From Pterobdella sp. o SKG-2022 (Eukaryota; Annelida; Clitellata; Hirudinida; Piscicolidae), in the NCBI GenBank assembly GCA_964035795.1, contig OZ038321.1, positions 62,001-126,000 on the forward strand: a stretch of DNA of 64,000 bases, read 5' to 3'. The position numbers were made by a program, and so were the translations under genes. Under the pieces are notes generated by a model. The model was not told the origin of the DNA and ran no database searches. It was given only the letters and a program-made list of their open reading frames with translations. Shown here piece after piece: positions 1 to 9,671 of the stretch. Position 1 is the first letter of the stretch; each line of letters opens with the position of its first letter.

Positions 1-254
1 ATTTTTGAGAGTTTATTTTTAATAATGTTAAAGAACATTTTTTTTAAATTTAAATTAGTGAAAATAATTGCAATAACTGTCATTTTAGTAAATGCTTTTT
101 ACATTGTGTAATATATTGGGAAAAAATCTGAAAATGGACATTTTTCATTTCATCTGGAGCCCCAGCTGAAACTGCAACAGTGGGGTTAAAAAATCTCCAA
201 AAACAATTGCAACACAAGCCTCGAGAATAATAAAGAACTCATCAGCTAGTTGTC
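1..254. other. AT-rich non-coding sequence
   Basis: No supported gene. An in-frame TAA at 231-233 closes the frame upstream of the pseudogene that starts at 255, so no N-terminal extension of that copy is visible here. Confidence 0.4.
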
Positions 255-1876
255 ATGTGCCTGCAATTGAATCCAAAGGGTTGGAGTTTTATACATGAGG
301 ATTTAAACTGCAAATCAAATCAAAAAAGTAAATTTTTCATATCAAAAGGAAAAATAATTGTAAGAGATGGTTCCTTTAAAGGTGAGTGCTTCCAAGTAAC
401 ACCCAATGAGGATTTTCCATTCAAGAATAATTCCAAAATAGAAAATGATCTTGTTGTAATCTCATGCAAATCAGGATACAGTACTATTTTACTGGGTGTT
501 AAGCCTATTGAAAATGTAAAAGCATCCTTTGAGCCTACAGCTAGAAGTGGATTCAAATTTAATATTTTTATGCTAGGATTTGATTCAGTTTTTCACAAAA
601 TGTGGGAAAGTTGCCTAAATCACTCAAAAAGTTAAGAAGCCTTGGTGGGGTCGTAATGGATAAATACAACATTGTGGGAGATGGCACACCCCAAGCACTA
701 CTGCCCATTCTGACAGGCAAAACAGAAGTTGAGCTGCCAGAATCACGTAGAAGGTTTCCAAATGCTACTTTCTTCGATGGGTTCCCATGGATTTGGAAGG
801 TGCTCAAGAGTTATGTGACTCAGTGGGGGGAGGATGCTCCAAACTCTGGCTCATTCACCATGCGAATGATGGGTTTCCAACAGCAGCCTGTGGACCATAG
901 TATACAAATTTCAAAAAAAACTCAACCCCTATCTCTGCTACAACAACATTTCTAGCCACCAACTTTTCTACAACTATGTCCGTGAGTTCATTGCAGCATA
1001 TGATGTTGACCAGCCAAAGTTTTCATTCTTCTTCCATTCTGCATACAGCCACGGGTCTGAAAACTTTTGAGCAATGCTGATCAGGACTTGGTCGACCTCT
1101 TGGATGAGTTTCACAGCTCAGGCCTTTTAGCTCGCACTCTACTTATTTTTATGGCTGACCATGGGGCTCGATACAGCTTCTTCAGAACAACAGAGCAGGG
1201 AAAGTATGAAGAAAGACTTCCTTTTATGGCTTTGAGGCTCCCTCAAACCCTTGATTTCAAAGAACTCAACCACCACCTCTCCTTGAATTCACAAAGACTT
1301 ACATCCCCTTTCGACATCCATGAGACTTTTTTAGATCTACTCACCTACCATGAAAGAAAGACACACCCCCTCCAACGACCCTATCCAAGAGCAATCTCCC
1401 TCTTCTGAGACATTCCCCTCGATCGATCATGCCAAGACATAGGCATCGAGTCACATTGGTGCACGTGTATGTTCAACCAGGCATTTGCCATCAACACCTC
1501 CCAGGTACAATCACTGGCACACAAAGGGGTGCAGCACATCAACAAACTCATCTCCTCATTTTGCCACTCGTTGCAGCTCCATCACATTGTGTCTGCCCAA
1601 GCATTAAACACCAACAAGAACCTCCTTGCCTTCAAATCCAGCTCCGACAAGCATGGTAGAGTCCCTGACTTTTCTGACACCATGAATTCTACCCCCTCTG
1701 ACGTCATGATCACCCTCATGACGTCACCAAACAATGGTCTGTATGAGATGACAATTGACTCGAAAAGTGGCAAATTGAAACAGATAAGCAGGCTCAACGC
1801 ATACAAGGGTCAGGCAGACTGTGTCAAGAAGGAGCACCCACACCTGCGTGCATACTGCTACTGTAGAAAAGCATGA
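255..1876 (+). pseudogene. Disabled DUF229 / sulfatase-like protein copy
   Basis: DUF229 proteins are animal members of the alkaline-phosphatase/sulfatase superfamily, usually over 600 residues and of poorly known function. The match is by motif: an IVGDGTPQALLPILTGKTE block near 680-730, a QPVDH block near 885, MADHGARY near 1150 (the metal-site DHG), and a Cys-rich tail with SHWCTC and CYCRKA at the end. The copy has no introns. It is broken: the reading frame changes near 600, again near 900-940 and near 1065, and a TGA sits at 1406-1408 with homologous sequence continuing in frame after it. The N-terminal third of a normal family member is absent. A processed pseudogene is the simplest reading; assembly indels could explain the frameshifts but less easily the stop. 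No poly-A tail or target duplication was found. Confidence 0.82.
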
Positions 1877-2974
1877 GTATTAGGTGAATATTTGATATGC
1901 CAGGGTGCTTTCAAATATTACATGGTGATGTCACTAGCACAATTTGACGTCACATTTGTTGCTATTTATATCTTTTATACACTGTCATTGCTATTTTTAG
2001 ACAGATTAATGTATTTGCATTCCTCATGTTTGAATTAAAGAACTAGGTAACTTTAATTTATTATTGTTGTTATTGTTTGTATAATAAAATATTTGTATGT
2101 AAAAAATTATTATTTGTATTATTGGTAACTTTGCATCACTATATATATTATTATCATTAGTATTAGTGTTGTTATTTTTATTGGTTTTGTCATTTTTATT
2201 GGTTTTGTTATTTTTATTGGTTTTGTTATTTTTATTGGTTTTGCTATTTTTATTGGTTTTGTTATTTTTATTGGTTTTGTTGTCATTTTGTTGCTTTGCC
2301 ACCAGCAACACCCATTATTTAAACAGCTTGCAGTATTTCAAGGTATTTACTTAATAAGATTGTACTTATCGAAAATTTCAGTTTCTTTAAAATAAAGTAT
2401 CTTCTCATTTTTTGAAGAATAAAAACTGAAAGGTGTTAACTTGTTTCACAACTTGTTGCAACGTTCTCATTGTTGTTAGACTTGTTGCAACGTTCTCATT
2501 GTTGTTAGACTTGTTGCAACATTCTCACTGTTGTTAGACTTGTTGCAACATTCTCATTGTTATTAGGCTTGTTGGATGTATATTTAAAAGGATTATTATT
2601 TTTTTTTTTTAAATTCTCCAGGTGTCTGGTGATCATTTTGGAATTGTCTCACATTTGTCATTGTGTTTTGCATATCTCACAGTAAATACTGATTTCTTTT
2701 CTTATATTTTCTTTAATTCTTCTTCATTTTTGCTATAAATATTTCTCAATTTTATTTAGTTTTTCTCTTATTTTCTCAATTTCTAGGCTTAGTTTCGCAT
2801 CATTCCATCATCTGTTCCTCTCTTTTCTTTTCTACTTCTTAGACTTATTCCTCCATTACACAAATTGCTTTATGACCTCCCACCTGGCGCCTCATCCCAT
2901 TATTTTTAACTCATAATTCTTATATTCATGAAATAATTGAATAAACTTCTACTAGTCATCGTCATCATCACCGC

Positions 2975-3006
<32 letters not shown>

Positions 3007-3430
3007 CCGCCATCTTCATCATAATCATCAGTACGAAACAGATGGCAATGAGCTCACATTAAATCGAAAGCTTTGTACAATTTGTCAATGCTTTCTTAAA
3101 TCCATTGAATTTCACAATGAGACTTTAAGCAAATAAATGAAATGAAATGTCACCAAATTAATATCTAAATAATATCACGCCGAAGTTAACTTTTTTAAAC
3201 TAAAAAAACAGAATATTCAAAAATGAAATTTAAACTAACTCGTTATAATATGCGCTATATAAATGAAAATTTTAAAAAATGCCACCATCAGAACCTCCAA
3301 AAAGGCAGTTTGTTGTGCAATTAACTTGCACAAGCTTCTACTCCCAGATATTTGAATATATTTAGCCTTCTATTACTGACAACCCACATCACAACTCAAT
3401 TAAATTTTATAACGCTAACTTGAAGCAAAC
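1877..3430. repeat. Intergenic/intronic stretch with three tandem repeats
   Basis: About 2160-2290 holds roughly seven copies of an 18-bp unit of the form TTATTTTTATTGGTTTTG. 2451-2566 holds four copies of a 29-bp unit (ACTTGTTGCAACGTTCTCAT plus nine bases), the last two slightly diverged. About 2955-3010 is a TCA/ATC trinucleotide run. If the CSL exon at 3431 belongs to a live gene, this is part of its intron; I could not find the next expected exon here. Confidence 0.75.
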
Positions 3431-3532
3431 CTCTTTTCGTTCCCGTAGGACTTCTGCGCCACTTTGGCGTGTTGCACGATGAAGGTGTTGTTCAGGGGGT
3501 GTTTGAGGTAGCTTTGCAGGGCAGAATTCATG
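3431..3532 (-). CDS. RBPJ: Single exon of a CSL / Suppressor of Hairless (RBPJ) protein
   Basis: CSL is the DNA-binding transcription factor of the Notch pathway. Translated on the minus strand this 102-bp exon contains SYLKHPLNNTFIVQHAKVAQ and then KSYGNEKR; the HAKVAQKSYGNEKR block is the highly conserved start of the CSL N-terminal Rel-like domain. It is bounded by a polypyrimidine-like stretch and CAG acceptor (AG at 3533-3534) and a GT donor at 3429-3430. The exon ends after two bases of an Arg codon, exactly where the family continues into FFCPPPC. I found neither the following FFCPPPC exon in 1-3430 nor a convincing preceding exon in 3533-4399, so this may be one exon of a gene with long introns, or an orphan duplicate. 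QHAKVAQ differs slightly from the usual LHAKVAQ. Confidence 0.72.
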
Positions 3533-4399
3533 CTGTGAATAATAATAATAAATAGAATAATTTATCGATACTTATGAATGAATGAAGGTAGTAAAATGAG
3601 ATCAATAGAAGCTATTGTGAATAGAAAATATGATGACAAGGGAGATCTGAGAAGATCAAACTGTTAAAAGTTAACACATTGCTAATAATATGAATATTCA
3701 GACTTTTTTTGTGATTTCATGACAGGTGGATGAAACTCATGGACACTTTTTCAAACTCAAGTTAGCATCACTTCAACATAATCAAAAACTAGAAATACAA
3801 ATGAATTTTTTATAAAAACAAACTTTAAATAAAAAATAAATTTGAATACAAGACACACTCGAGACAACACAAAAACACATACATAACACAAAGCGGATCG
3901 CTCATTTGAATAGCTCACAGCCTATTAAGGCCTATAGCTATTAGGGCTGTGAGAAAGTTACGAAGAGTTCGAATGGACTTTAATGAAAAATTGAAATAAT
4001 TTTGATTTGATTTTGTTTGGAATGAAAAAGCTTGAAGGAATTTGGTTTTGTGGTAGTTTTGTACGATCCGTCATTTTGAAATGATTTTTGATTATTGTGG
4101 TTAAAGATGAGAATTATTATGACCTTAAATTTTTAAAATTTTATCATTATTGATTTTTTATATGTTCGTGTTTATTGTCGTCTTCAAAGTTTCAAAATTA
4201 TGTAACTAGTTTATATTTATTTGTACAATATATTTATATTTTATCAAAATTAAAAATTATAATAATGATATAAATTAAATGAAATTTTAATATTTTAATT
4301 TTTTTCCATAATAAATTTTCTACCAAAAAAACGTAACATTTCGGCATGTCGGCACATGAATTCATTTTTAAAAAAGTGGCAAACTAAAAAAAGTTAAAG
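3533..4399. other. Region between the CSL exon (-) and SPRTN start (+)
   Basis: AT-rich, with no supported exon. A potential hairpin lies at 3914-3953, with arms CTCACAGCC and GGCTGTGAG around a short loop. The SPRTN promoter and 5' untranslated region must lie in the right part, but no clear TATA box or initiator could be singled out. Confidence 0.4.
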
Positions 4400-7183
4400 A
4401 TGTTCGAGGAAGACGATTATAAATTCGCTTTACAACTTCAAACTCAATTTGACAGTGAATTTGTAAATGACATAACAAAATTTGAAAAATTTTCTTTAAA
4501 CTTCCAAAAACAAAACTTCGAAACGACTGGCAGCCACGACGAAAGTCTGCAAACGGAAGAATGTAACCTAGCGAACGAGTCCATGGAGTTGATAGATCCC
4601 ACTCCTGACGTCTGGAGTCTCTTTGTGCAGTTCGACAAGAAGTTCTTCAACGCGAGACTCGCTGGTGTTGAAGTGTCGTGGAGTAAACGAATGACCAGGT
4701 TCCATTACGTTGTGTTGCTTCAAGTTGTTCCAATAGGTTGAAAGTTAATCAAATGGAGGCATAATATTTCATATTTAATTGAGGCACTTAACAATGACCA
4801 ACAAGTTCATATTAATTCCATCATAACTCTTAGGTCTGATAATATTTCCCACTACAACACACTACCCTTTTCATCTACCATACCCCAACATTCCCTCATC
4901 TACCACACCACTCTCTTCTGACCACAGCTGTGCAGGGATATGTGAGTACAAAGGAAGAAGAAGTGGTCATTGCAGCATCAGGTTGTCTGAACCCCTCCTC
5001 AAACTACGACCTCGTAAGGATCTGCTTGAAACTCTATTGGTGGGTGGTGTGATGTGGTGTGACTAATATTAAACAAGCACCAAATCACCTTCATCAACCT
5101 CCAAATGATGACTCACCACAGCACGAGATGATTCATGCCTACCTCTTTGTCACTCATAACAACAAGGTGATTACCTCAGTAACCATAGTAACTGTTATTA
5201 TTTATATAATAATAAATATCATAGTAATTATGAAGATTGTATTCCTAGTTTCAATTATATTTATAAAAATTTGAATAAAAACTTAATAGTCTCACAATAA
5301 TTTTTATGACCACAACCACACATGATGGGGACTTGAAGGACAGGGAAGGTCACGGGGAGGAGTTCAAAGGTCACATGAGAAGGATCAACAAAGCCACCAA
5401 CCTCAACATCACTGTACTTACCTCACTTACCTTTAATAATAATGATAATAATAATGAAGATGGTGATGGTTGTAGTGGTAGAGATAATAATAATGTCAGC
5501 AAGGACAACAAATTTAAAGTATTAAATGACACAAAGCTTTTCGTAAGGCTGGCTTACATTATCACTTGATAAATTTAACCAAAACATAATAAAAGCAACA
5601 ATAACCACAACATAAAAATAGCAACAATAACCACAACATAATAATAGCAACAATAACCACAACATAATAATAGCAACAATAACCACAACATAATAATAGC
5701 AACAATAACCACAACATAATAATAGCAACAATAACCACAACATAATAATAGCAACAATAATCACAACAACATCAACCACACCTCCCCCAGATCTACCACA
5801 GCTTCCACAGGGAAGTGGCCTTATATCAACAACATTGGTGGAGGTGTGATGGTGTGTGTCAACAAAGACCTCCTTACTTCGGTTGGTCCCCTTCTTCTTC
5901 TATCATTTTGTTTTGATGTTCATTCTGATCTTGCACTCTTCATCTTCTTATTTTTCTGTCTCACTTTTTTGTCTTCTTTAACGGTTTTATTCTCAATTTA
6001 TACATTTTTATTACAATATATTGTCTTGCTTTCCATCACATCACACCCCCATCTATCACATCACACTCCCATTCATCATCCCACTCCACCCACCATCACA
6101 GGGCTGGTAAAGAGATCGATGGATAGAGCCCCAGGACCCAGAGATTTTTGGTGGGGTGATCACGTGGCTAGGTGTGGGGGATGCTTTGTTAAGATCAAGG
6201 AGCCCGAGAATCATAAAAATAAAAATAATAAGAATAATAATAATCCTCACGCTCCTGAAGTCCATAATAAAAGTAATAATAATAAAATCAATAATAAAAA
6301 TAATAAGGTGAACAATAATAAGAACATTTACAATGATCACGTGAACACGTTAGGGAAATATTTTTCTGTCGCCATCAGTCCTATTAATCATGACAAAAAC
6401 AATCCTGCAAAATATTGTAATAATAATCATAATAATAATTACGATGACATAATAGAACTTTCTGATGATGACTCAGTGTTTTTTGGACATAATAATAAAA
6501 ATAAAAACAACAACAATAATAATAATAATAACAATAAAGAAAACATCAACAACGTAAACAAACACACCACTTCACACAACATTGGTGACGTCATCTTTGG
6601 AATGTATCATGGCCCAAACAGGTATGATAATGATGCTCATAATGAGATGGTGATATTATTGTTATTTTTAGAATTAAAAATTAACGTACTTGTATGTATG
6701 TTGATGCTGACCAGGTTGCTAAAAGATCTGAACTCTGAGAGGAGAAAAAGGAAGAGAGATGACGATGATGATCTTTGCCATAATAGTAATAATAAAAAAA
6801 GCAATAATAATAATAATAATAATAAAAGCAATGATAATAATAATAATAATAATAATAATAAAAGCAATAATAGTAATAATGAAAAAAGCAATAATAATAA
6901 TAATAAAAAAAGCAATAATAATAAAAATAAAAAAAGCAATAATAGTAATAATGAAAAAAGCAATAATAATAATAATAGTGAAAATAGCAATAATAATAAT
7001 GCAAGCAGCACGGATGGAGTGGCAGATAATTCAACTTCAAAAATATCATCTTTTTGTAAATCTTCTTTTTCCAATTCCTCCTCCTCCTCCTCATTGGTGG
7101 CATGTCCAATATGTGATACTAGGGTGTTTTTGTCACATATCAACTTGCATATCGATGAGATCCATGTGGTAGGAGGGTGGTGA
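4400..7183 (+). CDS. SPRTN: SprT-like metalloprotease Spartan (SPRTN/DVC1), complete
   Basis: SPRTN is the replication-coupled, DNA-dependent zinc protease that degrades DNA-protein crosslinks. Exons: 4400-4698, 4928-5039, 5122-5166, 5339-5413, 5791-5881, 6102-6621, 6715-7183; all junctions are GT-AG and in phase, giving about 536 residues (human 489). An MELIDPTPDVWSLFVQFDKK block marks the SprT start. HEMIH in exon 3 is the HExxH zinc/catalytic site, with REGHGEEF in exon 4 and HWWRCDG and RDFWWGDH downstream. KIKEPEN ends the catalytic part. The long tail is asparagine-rich from AAT repeats and carries DDIIELSDDDS (a possible SUMO-interacting motif), VNTLGKYF (where vertebrates have the PIP box), a basic RRKRKR, and a C-terminal UBZ4-type zinc finger starting CPIC and ending HINLHIDEIH. 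Intron 6 is 93 bp and in frame. Intron 4 holds a minisatellite. Confidence 0.93.
5580..5770. repeat. 26-bp minisatellite in SPRTN intron 4
   Basis: About seven near-identical copies of a unit of the form AACAATAACCACAACATAAT plus AATAGC. They lie inside the intron between the exons ending 5413 and starting 5791. Apparent ORFs across it are repeat artefacts. Confidence 0.85.
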
Positions 7184-7857
7184 CAGAGTGATGTGGTGTG
7201 GTGACAGGGTGATTTGGTGTGGTGTGGTGACAAGGTGAGGTGGTAGGAGGGTGGTGTAACTAAATTTTTTCGATAAAAACAATAATAATAATTATAATAA
7301 TCTAAATAATAACAATAATCTGAATAACAAAAATAATAGATCATGTAGACCGGTGTTTTTATGCAGCGTCATAGTTTTAATTATGCTTCTTGAATTATTA
7401 TTATTCATGAGGTTCTTATGACGCACGTTGTTATTTCGTTATGAAAAAAATTCAAAAAGACCACTGCTTCTAAATTCTTAATGAGTCATCTTTCAATCTT
7501 TTTCAAATATAATTATTTCTACTAAAGTAAATTATTCAAAATGATGCTGGTGGTAGTGGTGATGATTCAAAGATGGACATTTAAATTGCTTTATTTGTCA
7601 AGGTGGTCGAGTCTTCTGTGCATCATAACAATAAAAAAAATGATACCCATAATAAGAATCAATAGTAAAAATAATAATAATCATAATAGTAAAAAAGTAA
7701 TATTAGAAATTCTTATTCTCGATTATCAATCAAAATGCAAAAATATTAAAATGAACAACAACCAAAGAGATCATAATATCAACGAATATTAATTGAAACA
7801 ATAATATTAATGCAAGCAAAAAGAATAATAGAAATAAAAAGTGAATAATAATCTAGC
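7184..7857. other. Convergent intergenic region between SPRTN and GFER
   Basis: Contains G-rich low-complexity sequence (7184-7260) and AT-rich AAT-type runs. Both flanking genes end into it. No further coding exon is supported. Confidence 0.6.
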
Positions 7858-9143
7858 TCATTCTTCAGACCACCCGTCCTTCCACCTCTGGTCTACCTTG
7901 CTGCAGTCGAACTGTGGCTTGCCTGAGATGTTGTGCAGAAGAATAATAACAAAAACAACTACTTGCCGCAGTAATCATGGCAGTAGTAAAACTAACAGGG
8001 AAATACTAACCAGGGAAAATATAACGGCCAAGTAATAAAATAACATTATAAACTACAATAATAATCATCAAATAATAGTATAAAAACAAATAATGAGATA
8101 AAAAATAATAATAACACCAACCGAGCCTCAAGTTGACTCCATTATGCAGACGACACATCCATTGGCAGAAGGAGCTTCGTGACGTCAGATCCGGTGGCTC
8201 CTTCTTTAAACTATATCAAAAATAAAAGCTTTTTCAAACTAGGTCAACGATAAGAATATTGGCGATAATAGGAGCAGTAATGATAAGAATGACGACAGAA
8301 CCAATAATGCATGAATGAAATTGTGATAAAAACAACCACCTATTAGAGAGCTCATGAGCACACACGTCACACGGGTAGAACTTGCCCAGTGTGCTCATAA
8401 AGTTCTTGACGTCATTCTTCTCTTCTGACGTCATCTGCTCAGGTAAGTAGGCTGCCATTGTATGCAATAGTCCCCATGTATTTCGACCTTGGAGGAAGAA
8501 AGAAAAAGGCGTGGTAGAGTTGAATGGAGTAAAAAAGGACGTGGTAGGGTTGAATGGGGTAAGAAAGGGGCGTGGTGGGGTTGGATGCGGTAAGAAAGGG
8601 TGTGGTAGGGTTTAAGGGGGTAAGAAGGGGTGTGGTACAGTTGAATGGGTTAAGAAAGGGTGTGGTAGGGTTGAATGGCGTATGAAAGAGCTTGGAAGGG
8701 TTGAATGGGGTAAGAAAGGGCGTGGTAGGGTTAGATGCGGTAAGAAAAGGCGTGGTAGGGTTGAATGGGGTGAGAAAGGGCGTGTTAGGATTAATGGGGT
8801 AAAAAAGGGTGTGATGTGAAGTGATTCATAGAAATAAAAGCCGTAATTAGTATCAAGTGAAATACACACGAAAACACGGAAAAAAAGACAGAAACAAGCA
8901 AGCATAAAAAGGCAGATACAGACACTCACCCAGGTCCTCTCTCTCCAAAGGCTCCTCTTTTGAACAACATGCCTCTGACGTCACATTCTGCTGTTTATCT
9001 ACTGATGATTGAGTCTGTGCAGATAGGTAGATAAGAAGAATAGGTAGGTAGATAGATAGATAGATTGACAGACAAACACTAACACTACATCTGGCTGGCA
9101 GGTAGCTCATTAGACTGGATAAAATTCCCTTGCCCTCCGCCAT
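7858..9143 (-). CDS. GFER: ALR/ERV-type FAD-linked sulfhydryl oxidase, complete
   Basis: ALR oxidises thiols with FAD and oxygen/cytochrome c, and drives Mia40-dependent import into the mitochondrial intermembrane space. Minus-strand exons: 9143-9089, 9001-8930, 8487-8340, 8210-8122, 7922-7858; all introns are GT-AG and phases agree, giving about 142 residues, a short-form length. [16 protein letters not shown] is the conserved FAD-domain start. KFYPCDVC carries the catalytic CxxC. The structural CX16C pair is intact, running from WMCRLHN to FDCSKV. The protein ends [11 protein letters not shown]. The start is the ATG giving [12 protein letters not shown], the only one fitting the exon 1 donor. 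The N-terminus has ACC rather than a clear shuttle CxxC and shows no obvious cleavable targeting peptide. The phase-2 join to exon 4 requires the acceptor at 8211, which restores the same loop length as the human protein. Confidence 0.92.
8513..8815. repeat. About 30-bp minisatellite in GFER intron 2
   Basis: About ten diverged copies of a unit like AGGGTTGAATGGGGTAAGAA plus AGGGCGTGGT, lying between the GFER exons at 8487 and 8930. Copies differ by several bases each, so the array is old compared with the satellite at 34-44 kb. Confidence 0.85.
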
Positions 9144-9671
9144 CTTTTTTCTTTCTGTCGCTCTTGTTTCCTCTTCAATAATAATAATAATGTTCTAAAA
9201 ACTAATAAATAGAAATAGATGGTTGAAAGTTCGTATTGATATGTTGATCGTTTCTGATAAACCGCCATGTTGTAACAAATAATAGAATGCCATGTGCTTC
9301 AATTTAATGTAGATTTTGCATTTGATCATTTTTAAAAATAATATTTTAATAAATTATAATTTATTAAAAAAATGATTTATTTTACAATAAAAAATACTCT
9401 TGATAATAAATACATGCTGTTTCTCAAGTGAATCTTCTCACAAGCATTCATCATCAAGTCACTGTCACGTGATGAGGTGTCATGTGATTGGTTGGTTTGA
9501 AATGGGATATGTTTTAAATTGATTATCGATTGGTTGGTGAGTTGAGAATAAGTTAAATTCTAAATATTCTTTGGTCGCTTGTTTACGAATCAAAAATGAA
9601 TTTGCCATATGATTAAATTTGATAAGAGAAAGGTGATTGAGAGATGAAGGAGGAGTTGAAGTTGATAATTT
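9144..9671. other. Upstream of GFER, to the retrotransposon insertion
   Basis: Holds the presumed GFER promoter side and AT-rich sequence. A TCACGTGA palindrome lies near 9466. The last bases, AAGTTGATAATTT (9659-9671), are the left target-site duplication of the following element. Confidence 0.5.

Noticed and set aside
6637..7344. Minus-strand poly-Leu ORFs opposite SPRTN
   Set aside because: Antisense of AAT repeats (TTA/TTG/ATT runs); the plus strand encodes a recognised UBZ4 finger at the end.
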